DNA from: Tolypocladium sp. Sup5 PDA-1
Lineage: Eukaryota; Ascomycota; Sordariomycetes; Hypocreales; Ophiocordycipitaceae
Assembly (NCBI GenBank): GCA_000750105.3
Contig: JPHH03000086.1
Coordinates: forward strand, 31,236 to 95,235
Reading direction: 5' to 3'
Length of the DNA: 64,000 nucleotides
Shown: positions 46,624 through 56,590 of the stretch, in pieces
Position numbering within the stretch: the first letter of the stretch is position 1
Layout: each line of letters opens with the position of its first letter
Made by a program: the position numbers and the translations under genes
Notes under the pieces: model-generated
The model's database searches: none
The model's input: the letters and a program-made list of their open reading frames with translations, nothing else
Told to the model about the DNA's origin: nothing

Positions 46624-46931
46624 TAACGCGTGAGAAGGTGAGATAATTGACTGGTAAAGACTCTTGATTTCTAGCTAAATGAGTGGAAAAGAGCTTCCTT
46701 TTATCTGTGCCGTTGAGGCCTGTGATGCCTTGTAATCCAACGTTGGCTGCGTGTTAGTCGTGTTGGTGGCGTTAGACTTCGCGATTGAGGCGTTTACAGC
46801 TTCAATTGAGTCCCGAGTCATCAATGCAACGAGGCTTCATTCATCAATGGAAGAAGGCAACGAGGCTTGATTCCTGAATGCACACACCGAGTCATCAATG
46901 TGATGTGGCGGTTGTGCGGTGGATGTGACAT
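46624..46931. repeat. 308-bp repeat, un-mutated copy
   Basis: Direct repeat of 55911-56218, the same length with no indels. This copy keeps the CpA and TpG dinucleotides that are lost in the other copy. It is probably a terminal or internal part of a transposable element. Confidence 0.9.
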
Positions 46932-47107
46932 CAATCATCTAATACCCCTTTCAACATCACCATGTCAAGTCAAACTTGACCAAACGTCATCATGGACAAT
47001 CCTATTGAAAACAGCCTGGATGGCTTCCCTATTCGATCTGCGATGACAGAAGCGTAGCGCGCTCGTCAGCAGCCATCGATCAGCTGGCTCAAGATGGTGC
47101 GACAATC

Positions 47108-47222
47108 TGACCGATTCTAAGCTCTCGCGTGGCTCTGCTTGCCGCGCTGGAAGGCTGCATTGAAGGACACGAGTTCCTCCACAAGGCTGGCTTTCTCCAC
47201 AGAGACATCTCAACCAACTGTC
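47108..47222 (+). pseudogene. FunK1-type protein kinase fragment
   Basis: One frame reads ALLAALEGCIEGHEFLHKAG followed by FLHRDISTN, the catalytic-loop region of fungal FunK1 kinases (HRDIS in place of HRDLK). A stop lies immediately upstream (TGA near 47108) and no further kinase motifs follow. It is a scrap only. Confidence 0.65.
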
Positions 47223-47591
47223 GCGTTATGCGGTTCCAAATCATATGTAAAATAGGGGTAAATTTAGGGGTCAAATTCATCGGTCAAAATAGCGGTTGAA
47301 TTCCAATTCATTGATCAAATTAATGCCTCCAGTCTTGTCCCTTTCATCCGTGTAAGTGAAATCCTGCCCTCTTTAGCCTCTAGTTGCCTCCGTGCCTAGC
47401 CAGCCTTTTCCTTGCTTTTTTCTAGGGATTAGCAGCCCGACTAATAGATTAGCGCACGACTTATCTAGTTATTAGATTAGATATCTAGTTAGCTATCTAG
47501 TTAGCTAGCCACTGACCCCTAGGACTTCCTTTTCCTTAGCTAAGGGCTGCCTAGGTTAACCGATCTATCTAATATACCCCCTTAGCTAGTT

Positions 47592-48179
47592 TGTTGGGGT
47601 GTTGGTGCAGACCCCTGACCAGAAAAACGGAAAACATAAAAAAGTGGAGGAACATTGGGACGCCCAGCGAGTCTGTAGGTATAAGAGAGACGTCTGTGTC
47701 CCTATGAATAGATGGTCCCTCATGCACGCATCGACGTAAGTCGTGACGTTTATGAGCTTTCGAGATTCTGATAATGAAAAATCCTGGTTAATTCCTCCCA
47801 CATTTTGAGATGGCCGTGGTTGCCTCTCCTTGCCTTCTTACCTTTGACTTGTACGACACGAAGACCTGTTCATATAGGCGTTGATTTGCAGACTACACGC
47901 CGCTGTGCTGATGTTCTGACTTACACGGAGATAGTCGCTCTGACTTACACGGAGACAGTCGCTCTGACTTACACGGAGACGGTCGCTCTGACTTACACGG
48001 CAACGGTCGCTCCGACTTACACGGGGATACCCGTCTTGTCTTACGCGTCAAGCAGCGCACTGACTTACACGACGACTCGTGTCACTGACTAATAGCTGAC
48101 TTCTTGGGCAGGGACCGACTCTACGACTTACACGACGATCGTTGCACTCGGCCTTTGGTGCGTTCGTTCCCCCTCAACA
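47592..48179 (+). mobile_element. Solo LTR of a Copia-type retrotransposon
   Basis: 588 bp beginning TGTTGGGG and ending CAACA, so TG..CA bounded. It matches, in reverse complement, the RIP-mutated LTR at 61772-62336, including the start (TGTTGGGGTGTTGGTGCAGA against TATTAGGGTATTAATATAGA). It contains 24-bp tandem repeats. No internal coding region flanks it. The 5 bp on either side (tagtt / aagga) do not match, so no target-site duplication is evident. Confidence 0.8.
47914..48030 (+). repeat. 24-bp tandem repeats inside the LTR
   Basis: Nearly five copies of a unit like tctgacttacacggagacag, differing at a few sites. Diverged copies continue to about 48140 (ttacacgacgac). Confidence 0.9.
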
Positions 48180-50030
48180 AAGGACATTATCGCCTCTGTC
48201 CCGTATTAGCTCGGCTGGTTCTCAAAACGCAAGGGCCATTCTTGTCACTAAGATGGAGTCAGCACCCCAACCCAAAATACGCCGTTCGCCACCAACTTCG
48301 CAGTTCCTCATGACTGCATATTGAAGCTCAACCTCGGAAGTTCCTACCGCTGAGCTTCCGTACGTACGCGATAAATGTGCTCAAGACCCGGTTCCCATCA
48401 GAGGTACCTTTACGAAGTGAATGGGAACAGAGTGACCTGCCCTCAACGAAGAAGCTACCAAAAAGAGGCTAACTTTCGGCTTGAAGTACCTCAATAAGCC
48501 AGCTTTTTTTTTTGGCATACTTGGATTTTCTCTAACGAGACTACTGTGGCGCGTGGCGACGGAGAGAAATCGAGGTAGGTTTTCTACCGTGCTATAAGTT
48601 CAACCCTCCGTTTTTATTTCGCGATTCTAACCACCACGAGTCCGAGAGATTACACGCAAAGAACGTATAACCGAAGGGGAAGCCGACCCGTCATCCCTAG
48701 ATGTTTTGGGGCGCAATCTCCTTTAATCGGCGGACTTCTCTTACACCGTGGATGGGAGACCTGGCGACCAAGCGCGGCGGCGTCTCCGGCCGTGCTATCA
48801 TGCCTGCAAGACAACTCCCCGATCGGGCAAAGCGCCGGGGTCGCCGTTGGCCCGCCCCCGCATAATAAACCGACTTCCATCCTCCTCTTACTCTTGACTG
48901 CTTTTCTCCTCTTTCCCTCCCCTTCAGCTCCGTCGTCCATCCCGCCTTCTCACCCCATCTTTCTCCATTTCTGCCTGCGCCAATCCTTCATTTCGCGGAC
49001 AGGTTATTTCGGCCCAGTGATAGCCCGTTTCATGTTCCGCCACGTCTATTACCGAGCACCATTCGACGTACGCCTAAGAGTTCCCCTCAACTTGCGCCGG
49101 TCCCTTCGGTTATTGATCATGTCGTACACGTTCAGGATGGCAATCGCCTTATTCGCCTCCAGCCAAAATATGCCGGTAGGAATGCGTGGTTCGAGATGAG
49201 TCCGAGAAATCTGCCGAATTCCCATTGGTTTCCAAGCATCAGCAGGTAAACTAGCAGGGTACGCCTAAGGCGTCTTACGTGCATGAGATGAGGGCTACGC
49301 ATGGTAATACGTAAGTGTTCTACCAGGTGAAGCAAATGCAGGGTGACGACATTTGGAAGCCAGTGCCGAAGGCGTGCCGGGGGCTGAGCGCGACGTCGTT
49401 GCTACATATTGGAGGATCTCGTGACAAATAGACTAGAACACTTCTAGAAGGAGAATTGACCAGCGCTATGCCCGGGGACAAAATCATTGTGATATGATGG
49501 TTGCCTGGCCTCGCTTAAGAAACGGCGGATTCTTCTTACACGAGGAATGGCCCGAATGGGCTGACTTGAGCAATAGCTGATCGCTTTGCACCTTGCGGTG
49601 GACCACATGAGTCGTTTGGCCGGAATTGCCACGTGCGGAATCCAAGCCAGGATGCATAGGACATCCCGCATTCAGGCGAAGGATTGCAGGCAGTTATCTG
49701 CAGTCACATTCAGGTATTCGCTCTCCTATAGGCCGCCCACGCCAGACTCCTGCATACTGCTTAGTGAATGCTTCCATAAATTAGGCATCCATATGAGGGC
49801 AGTCCACGTCTGCGCCATGGGCTTCACTTCTTTGGGACAAGAGCAAACTTGCGCTCATCCCTTTTGTACAACCACCCAATCTTATAAATGTCCAGCTGCG
49901 AAACCAAGAAACCTCTCTGGTAAACTGAATGTCTGTACTTCTTGTTCTCCCCCACCCTTTTCTGTTCTTAACAAATACCTGAGTGTCTACCGAGTTTTGC
50001 CCGAAGAAACTCGATTTCTCCATATTCATC
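48180..50030. other. Accessory intergenic DNA with a promoter-like segment
   Basis: 1.85 kb. At 48840-48960 a TATA-like cataataaac is followed by a pure pyrimidine-rich leader (ttttctcctctttccctcc), typical of a fungal promoter. Only short frames follow (for example from 49032), with no domain, so the gene it served seems lost. A tataaatg box at about 49883 lies about 150 bp upstream of the secreted-protein start at 50031. Confidence 0.45.
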
Positions 50031-51175
50031 ATGGTACTTAAGAGCGCCCTCATTTTATTCCTGGTCACGGCCGGGTTTGCCAACCCAATTACTTTCGGCT
50101 TGGACGACAAGGGACGTCTCGGAAATGACACCTTCATTCCCTGTACAGAGGGAACTACGGACCCGATCTGTCACCTCATCCGCCAGCCAAGCTCGGACAT
50201 TATTACGGATATCGTTCACGCCAATGGAACCGTGGAGAGTAAACGGAATCTCTATACACGTGAGCAACTGCAAAAGATCCGAATGCAGAACAATGTGACC
50301 AGCATCGAACACAAACCTGGCGACATCCTCAAAGACCGATCCGCTGAATTCATTTCAAGTCTGACAAAGCGGGAATCAGCGCCGCCTGTCTGTTGGTCCG
50401 AAACCCAGAAGTGGTATGACACACATGAATGGGGATATTTATCGCTATGAGCGTGACCCGAATCCCGTTAAATGCGTGATCAATTGATATGACTTCTATG
50501 ACTCTTTCAGCTGTTCAAAGAGGCAGGAAAAAGGATTCCTCTTATCCTTGCAGCTACAGCTTGTAACCCCTATCCATGAGTCATCAATGTAACATTGCTG
50601 CCAAAGGAGGTTTCCGAGTCGGCCGGATCTTCCGGGTCGGCCGGTCCGGCCGGGTCTCCCGGGCCTGCCTCGTCAACCGGTCTATCCGACAATATTGGTA
50701 CCAAGCGTGGAATCAGGTGGGCAACTGCTTCTACTGCGATCAGTGCACCGAGGCGATCTCCACAAGCTTCGCCGTCTCTCAAACATGGACCTATGGCCTG
50801 CAGGTCGAATTTAGCGAAGTTATTGACGCCAGCTTTGGCTTTAGCTGGGGAGAGACATTCACTTTGAGCGACACCCGCACTTGCCAGTGGAACTTTGTGG
50901 AGTCTGGTTGCCATTCGATTTGGTATCAGCCCTTGATGACATACCATAACGGATATCCGAACTACCAAACCCACACTCACTGCGATGCTGGCCAGGGCAA
51001 TCCCGCTAGTGATTCATATTACGACCACAACTGGGCTTTTGCCAACGTGAACCAGGGTGGCAATAACGGAGTCAACCAAGGAAATCTGGGGTGCAACAGT
51101 GGGTGCCAGGGAAGTGACAACAGGCAATGCCAAAACGGAAACAATGGTGGTGTACTCTGGCCGTATGCGAACTAG
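50031..51175 (+). CDS. Candidate secreted Cys-rich protein, gene model incomplete in the middle
   Basis: From ATG 50031 the frame opens with a clear signal peptide (MVLKSALILFLVTAGFANP), then about 105 hydrophilic residues with NGT/NVT glycosylation-like sites, to a donor GTATGA at 50414. A second open frame ends at 51175. It has CDQC and further Cys pairs, is aromatic and Gly/Asn rich, and its tail is GNLGCNSGCQGSDNRQC. Between them (50510-50716) no single acceptor joins both in frame. A Ser/Ala/Gly/Pro collagen-like stretch (50610-50690) reads best in a third frame, so either a second intron (for example GTAACC 50560 to CAG 50716) or a frameshift is present. No family recognised and no function assigned. 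Confidence 0.5.
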
Positions 51176-51244
51176 GCGAGGCAAGAGGATTATCATCCGG
51201 GAGCAAATGTCTGGATTCATTTCTACAACCGTGTTCAAAACTGC

Positions 51245-51535
51245 CTAGTCAACCCTACTACTACTTTGTTGGGGTGTTGAACTGACAATGCTGTAAAGCC
51301 CTCGGGCTATATGCTTTGTTACTTGTATAAGCGCCTTGTGAACGGTGTCGTTTGTGCCGGTGCGTATAATGCGGAAGTCAGAGTCATAATTGATATTGAT
51401 GAAGAGAACATCGACTTTGTAAACGGCCACATATCCAGAGAGATTGGCACCGGGCCAAGCCGAGGGGTGAACTGAAGGGTCGATAGCGTAGTGAATTGGG
51501 GTTTGGCCAGACGTCGTTGGGTCTTGACTTGACAT
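51245..51535 (-). CDS. Hypothetical 96-codon frame
   Basis: A single open frame converging on the secreted candidate. It starts MSSQDPTTSGQTPIHYAID and has a hydrophobic middle (GYVAVYKVDVLFININYD). No signal peptide, membrane segment or known domain. It could be a real small gene or chance; codon use does not settle it. Confidence 0.3.
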   Translation of the reverse strand: MSSQDPTTSGQTPIHYAIDPSVHPSAWPGANLSGYVAVYKVDVLFININYDSDFRIIRTGTNDTVHKALIQVTKHIARGLYSIVSSTPQQSSSRVD

Positions 51536-52812
51536 TATTATAGATTGCTTGTCTTCGTAAAGTTATCGAACCTTAGTTAAAGCGTTAACCTCCGGCTAGC
51601 GAAACTGACCTTTGAGTTGAACGTTAAGGCTGGCACCTATAGACGTGATATCGTTTTTAATGATGAAGTATCTACGCCTCGCTTCATCCACCCTCTTCTA
51701 TCGGCGAGACCTTATATTTTTTGCTCGTGCCTGCGGGCTGTCGACTTCCGTATACGGGCATGCCGAGGAGCGGTGGAACGAATGGCAGCCATTCGTTCCC
51801 GCTGTTCTTATCTCAGTTAGACCCATATGATAAGAGCATTCTTGCTTATTACCTAAACTAACCAGTTTCACGTGCACTTTAGTGGCGCATACCTCTCTAT
51901 TGATTGGCCTTCCTGCAACCAACAACGGACCAACAGCCTTGTTGTTGACACGTAGAGGGACCTTGCATCTGGCCGGTAACGAAGCATTGCAGAGAGAACC
52001 CCACAGTGGCCCAATGCCGTTGTGGATTATGTTAGGAACTTTTGCCCGCGCTTGAAGCCGTAGAAACTCAACCCAACGAACATCTTCCAGATCTTGCGCG
52101 ACACACAGCGCTGCCTTCCCATGTGGCTAATAAGCCATGATAAGTCAAATAGCAAGCGTTTTTGGGTCTAATAAGCTGAAACATAGCGCGTACCTGAGTA
52201 TCAGACGCGTGCGCTATTCAAAGATCGTTAGGGATAAAGTAAAAGGGTTCTTTTTAATTTCTGTACTTTCAATATCTTTGTAGATGCCTGAAATTGTATC
52301 AGTATCTGGATGAGCCTAAGAAAAGCATGCCCACTAATCAACAACATACGGAACTGTAAATTATTCGGCCTAACCGCGCCAGTGCATTCATCCTGCAAGG
52401 TCAGTATTAATGCGGTTGGTCACGCAGACCATCCTCCTGTAACCCACTGCGCACAGTCTCGAACCAACAACATACGGAACTACGAAATTATTCGGATTAA
52501 CCACGCCAATACCTCATTTCTGCCCTCCTCGCCGTGAGGCTGATCAATGGACTACCGCATCAGATGGAAGCTTTGTCATAGTCTTATTTAGGATACGAGA
52601 TAGCTAAGCCCGTCCTCTTGGTACTGCTACAGCAAGTATAAGTAGAGCGATAAATCTCTCCACTATCATACGCATTGAACTTTTGAAAGATTAGTCTAAG
52701 TCTTTGCCATTACTATCTTCAAGTATCACGAAATACCTATCGACTTCGTTACCACCTAAAGGCAACACCCTTCTTCCACCTTTGCGAGACTATAATTCTA
52801 AATTCTTCAATT
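51536..52812. other. Accessory intergenic DNA with a direct repeat pair
   Basis: About 1.3 kb of moderate AT content. Two imperfect direct repeats of about 48 bp lie at 52336-52384 and 52462-52509 (shared core caacaacatacggaac and attattcgg). The promoter of the small secreted gene is at the high end, with a possible TATA (aagtataagtag) near 52632. No other gene recognised. Confidence 0.5.
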
Positions 52813-53149
52813 ATGATGCTAAATTTGCTCAAAGGTAGCTGCTTTCCGCTGTGAACCTTGATCGTTAATATACGGCTAATATTCCACAGTGCTCCTGGTC
52901 TCCTTGAGCACCCTTCACCTAAGCACAGCAACTCCGGTGCTTAACGGCGAAGACATAGCCTCTATGGGTCGTGGACCTAGATATGTTTATCTCTGCTATG
53001 ACAACGACATGGCAAAGAAGTGCATGGGTCCGCCAAATAACTTTAGATGCACCTATGATGGTCATTTACAATATGATTTACCTGTTCCCGAGTGCAGAGA
53101 CGAAACGAGATGTATTTGCAACCCTCTATGTAGTGGTAGGGACTGTTAA
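52813..53149 (+). CDS. Small secreted protein with eight cysteines (effector-like)
   Basis: A two-exon model, 52813-52834 and 52890-53149, with a 55-nt intron (GTAGCT donor, CGGCTAATATTCCACAG branch and acceptor), gives 93 residues. Splicing supplies the ATG and completes a signal peptide (MMLNLLKVLLVSLSTLHLST) that the unspliced frame lacks. The mature part has eight Cys spaced C-x8-C-x8-C-x14-C-x5-C-x-C-x3-C-x4-C, consistent with four disulphides, and ends in Cys. The size, secretion signal and Cys content match fungal small secreted or effector-like proteins; no homologue is recognised. It lies alone in a repeat-rich compartment, a common setting for such genes. Confidence 0.62.
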
Positions 53150-53899
53150 CGCTGCGGATGGTTAGCAACTTTGACGGGGAAGACAGACACACCCCACGAC
53201 AGGGGCTGTGCAAAGGGGTCCAGATAGCTTTACATGTACATAAGGGACGTACTTCCCTTTGAGCCTTATGGAGGGCATGCTTTGCAGAATTTACATGCCC
53301 ACGGGCGCCCTTTCTTCCCTAGATCGTCGCAGATGAGTATGAGTGAGTAAGGCCACTTGGCCAAGGTGAGTGAAGATGAAGTGAATAGCCCCAAATCTAG
53401 GTTTGCGACACAATATGTGGGGCAACCGCGGCGTCTGGTAGCAAGAAAGGCTGATGAACTACGGAGTCCGGACTGCAATCTGACTCAGAATAACGCCGAA
53501 TTATTGTCAGTGGGGCATTCCAAGATGGCAGGGCTAAGCCGTTTCAGAGGAGGCACCTAGTGAAAAGCTCATGGCGGTCTGTTTTCGGCAGACATGAAGA
53601 TATGCACTGGTCTCGGTGCCCGTCCTTTCAGCTTGGATATCTACCTCGCGTCTCCTTGTATGTTCAAGAACCCCTTCCGACAATGCCCACAGCTGTGGTC
53701 AAACCTGTCATCCGCGCTTACCACTCTTGGCTTTATTTTCAGTCTTTTTCGATGTGGTACCGGCAGCGCCTAGCATCGGCGGGCAATGCCCGCCACGGTC
53801 GCTACGTCACCATAGCGTGTCTTGTCCGTATCGCCTCCTGCCAGCTGCATATTGCTTCACAGTCCAAATTCCATAACTGGATGAGTAATTCAGATTCTT
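53150..53899. other. Accessory intergenic DNA, nothing recognised
   Basis: 750 bp between the small secreted gene and the mannosyltransferase relic. Any N-terminal part of the mannosyltransferase that once lay here is no longer readable. Confidence 0.45.
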
Positions 53900-54745
53900 G
53901 TGCTCTACTATATTTCGCATTCGAAGTATGGGGAAGGTGCCTCCTCGCCTGGGGCGGAATATCGTTTGACAGCTATGACGCCTAACGACCCTGGGTGGGC
54001 CAATTTGGATCATATTGCGCCCGGCCCTCGCATGAATGCTACTTTTTTCACCTTGGCTCGGAACAGCGACGTATGGGACGTTGCGCGGTCAATCCGCCAA
54101 GTCGAGGACCGCTTCAACCGACGGTACCAGTACGGCTGGGTCTTTCTCAACGACAAGCCCTTCGATTCTACCTTCAAACAGGTCACGACCTCGTTGGTCT
54201 CTGGCCCGACATACTATGGTGAGATCTCCCATGAGCACTGGTCGTTCCCCGAATGGATTGACCAGGACAAGGCAAAGAAGGTACGTGAGGACATGAGAGA
54301 GCGCAAAATAGTCTATGGCGACTCCGTCAGCTATCGGCATATGTGCTGATTCGAGTCTGGATTCTTCTACCGCCAGCCCTTGATGATGAACTACGAGTAT
54401 TACTGGCGAGTCGAGCCGTCGATTGAGCTCTACTGTGATATCCACTACGACCCCTTCCGCGTCCTGGCTGAGCAGGGCAAGAAGTATAGCTTCGTTCTCA
54501 GCCTATATGAATACGCGGAGACAGTCCCAACTCTCTGGGAAAGTACCAAGAAGTTCATGAAGAACTATCCAGAGCATATTGCCGCCGGTAGCTCGATGGG
54601 CTTCCTGAGTGATGATGGGGGCGATACGTATAACCGCTGCCAGGGCGGGGGGAGCGACAGGCGGGAACAAGATGCGCTGGTGCTTGGGCTTGCGCGGAGC
54701 CCACTCGGGGTGGTGACCGCCAGACATTTCCTTGCACCAACTTGA
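53900..54745 (+). pseudogene. KRE2/MNT1-family alpha-1,2-mannosyltransferase pseudogene
   Basis: GT15 family, Golgi enzymes that extend O- and N-linked mannans. The frame carries strong family blocks: NATFFTLARNSDVWDVARSI, RQVEDRFNRRYQYGWVFLND, HWSFPEWIDQDKAKKVREDM, IVYGDSVSYRHMC, FFYRQPLMMNYEYYWRVEPS and YSFVLSLYEYAETVPTLWES. Three defects: the N-terminal membrane anchor is missing; an in-frame TGA at 54347-54349 stands where the family has Arg (one C to T change from CGA); and after TYNRC at about 54645 the sequence no longer matches the family, so the C-terminal third is lost. The frame is otherwise open, so decay is recent. Confidence 0.82.
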
Positions 54746-54746
54746 A

Positions 54747-55006
54747 TCAATTAGCTGAATCGATTCCAGTACTCAGATAAAAACATAGCTTGCCCTTTTT
54801 TTTGTATCGACAAAAGACCTCGCTAGAGACGAGGATGTTATGGCCGTCCTAAAACATAAATACTCTCGTTAGCATGGTTCATCAAGCGCCGGGAGTTCAC
54901 ACCTTACGTCGTTCGTTTGCAGCAGCGGAATCAGATCATCGTAGTGCCGTGTGTTATCATTGATGTACTTGATGTACGCCTTGGTCTTCTTGCACGAGGT
55001 TGGCAT
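54747..55006 (-). CDS. Candidate 66-residue spliced protein
   Basis: ATG 55006; exons 55006-54908 and 54848-54747 with a 59-nt intron. It has a GTAAGG donor, a perfect GCTAAC branch and a TTTTAG acceptor; both exons are whole codons, and without splicing the frame stops within 12 codons. The protein starts MPTSCKKTKAYIKYI and ends KGKLCFYLSTGIDSAN; it is basic, with no signal peptide. It is convergent with the mannosyltransferase relic, whose open frame ends 2 bp away. No family recognised. It could be the remnant of a longer gene. Confidence 0.4.
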
Positions 55007-55157
55007 GATGTTGATTGTGGAGCTGGGTGGATGGGAGTTGCTTTTTGATTGGACTAACTTTGCCGTCCACAGCCACTCTGCCCCGCCACAACCAATAGCG
55101 CATTCGAGTTACCCATGGATCTTAATAAAGCATAATAGGGACCCTCCTATCATAATC

Positions 55158-55174
55158 AGCGGCTTAAAGCCGCT
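55158..55174. repeat. Palindrome upstream of tRNA-Val
   Basis: AGCGGCTTAAAGCCGCT: two perfect 8-bp arms around one base, 12 bp before the tRNA. A near-copy precedes the tRNA relic at 43659-43674. Confidence 0.85.
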
Positions 55175-55185
55175 CATACTTCGAT

Positions 55186-55257
55186 GGTCGAGTAGTTTAG
55201 TGGACCATAACAATCGCTTCACACGCGATAGACCCGGGTTCGATTCCCGGCTTGACC
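55186..55257 (+). tRNA. tRNA-Val (anticodon CAC)
   Basis: A 72-nt cloverleaf. Acceptor GGTCGAG pairs with CTTGACC (one G-U); D arm GTTTA..TAAC; anticodon stem ATCGC/GCGAT around loop TTCACAC gives CAC; T arm CCGGG-TTCGATT-CCCGG. The A box TAGTTTAGTGG and B box GGTTCGATTCC match the RNA polymerase III consensus. TTTT at 55258-55261 is a Pol III terminator. No intron. Confidence 0.93.
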
Positions 55258-55261
55258 TTTT

Positions 55262-55910
55262 GATGTTATCTCAAACGTTGAGATGCGCAAACTGCAAGAC
55301 ACTTTTTTTGCCGGTTTGTCCTACTAGCTTATGAATAGCCTAAAAATTTATAGCTGCGCTCGCTCGCTATAGTGGGAAAGTACCTATGAATCGTGTTAAA
55401 CCGGACGGTCGCGACTCGCGATGCGAAGGGAGATTCAAGGCAGCTCGGGAACTGAAAGGGGAGACGGAATGAAGGACGAAGACCCTACGCATTGCAGGAT
55501 ATGTGTGTGAGTGGCTGATGAGGTAGATGCCATGCGGCCAGTTATGTACTAATTAGTACTTGCTTCATTGGCCAAGGCGGGTAAGATTGGCAGCGGCCAG
55601 AGTCGCACTTTGAAGCATGAGATGGCCAGCCGCGTTCATGGGTTCTGTCGATGCCGCAACGATGCCTCTGACGATGCTACTGCTGCTGGTGCCGACGATG
55701 CTATTGAATTGATTGCTCAGGGTATCTGGAATTCACTCTTGGGGGCCACGGCACCTTGCACGCCCAACTTCCTAGTAGCATGGTGGAGAGTCCTCGCCGT
55801 GAGGTGCACACGTTGGAGCGACAGCATGGGGTAGTTACGGTAGGGACGATTATTGACGTGGTAGGAGGTGTCTCCGAAGGGAAATATAAAACACCGGGCG
55901 AGAAACCGAG
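55262..55910. other. Accessory intergenic DNA, nothing recognised
   Basis: 650 bp between the tRNA and the RIP-mutated repeat. An open frame at 55568-55834 has no ATG near its start and no domain, and is not called. Confidence 0.45.
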
Positions 55911-56218
55911 TAACGCGTGAGAAGGTGAGATAATTGACTGGTAAAGGCTCTTGATTTCTAGCTAAATGAGTGGAAAGGAGCTTCCTTTTATCTGTGCCGT
56001 TGAGGCCTGTGATGCCTTGTAATCCAACGTTGGCTACGTGTTAGTCGTGTTAGTGGCGTTAGACTTCGCGATTGAGGCTTTTATAGCTTTAATTAAGTCC
56101 CGAGTTATTAATGCAACGAGGCTTTATTTATTAATGGAAGAAGGCAACGAGGCTTGATTCCTGAATGCATATACCGAGTTATTAATGTAATATAGCGGTT
56201 ATGCGGTAGATGTAATAT
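55911..56218. repeat. 308-bp repeat, RIP-mutated copy
   Basis: Aligned base for base with 46624-46931. By hand count about 21 of about 24 differences are C to T at CpA or G to A at TpG, on both strands (for example gtcatcaatg to gttattaatg). Confidence 0.92.
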
Positions 56219-56590
56219 ACCCCCCTTAGTGAATAGCTAGATAAGTAAAGCTATTTAGACCGTGTTTTCTACGTGAAATAACTAAATTCGAGTGGGTTAA
56301 GTGGGTTAAGCTATTGCTTATTTATTTATTAATGGGTTAGGCTATATAATACGTTATAAGGTTATCTAGACTACTACGACGATCGTAGCGTTAGTACGCT
56401 AGCCTTAACTCGTGTATCTCGGCTCGTATCGATTGATGTTCGTAGTATTGAGACTTGCGGGCTTGTGGCCTTGTGGCCTTATGGCCTTAGGCTATGGTTG
56501 CCTATAAATATCCTCCTTTCCTCTATAATCTTAATAATCCTTTTCTTTATTAAGTAATAAATTTTAATAGTGTTATTATACGAAGTGGTG
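56209..56590 (+). mobile_element. Possible second RIP-mutated LTR
   Basis: Begins TGTAATATACCCCC, a common start of fungal LTRs, and holds a TATA box (cctataaata, about 56500) and an AT-rich end near ttattatacg. A similar taatataccccctta block lies at about 47568, just before the solo LTR. No matching partner LTR was found, so boundaries and class are uncertain. Confidence 0.35.

Noticed and set aside
47900..48140. Regularly spaced 24-bp repeats that could suggest a CRISPR-like array.
   Set aside because: There are no unique spacers, it lies inside an LTR, and the host is a eukaryote; they are ordinary tandem repeats.
48700..48790. A segment (gtggatgggagacctggcgacc) that recalls part of a 5S rRNA loop.
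   Set aside because: The rest of the 5S sequence and its internal promoter elements are absent.
48792..49199. Plus-strand 135-codon frame with a hydrophobic run (SILLLLLTAFLLF).
   Set aside because: The hydrophobic run is translated from a pyrimidine-rich promoter/leader tract, and the C-terminal part matches nothing.
51266..51279. A 14-bp match (ttgttggggtgttg) to the start of the solo LTR.
   Set aside because: The similarity stops after 14 bp and it lies at the 3' end of a small open frame; too short to call an LTR stub.
55568..55834. Plus-strand 88-codon frame near the tRNA.
   Set aside because: It begins at TTG with no ATG near the start, no acceptor that makes a sensible exon and no domain.
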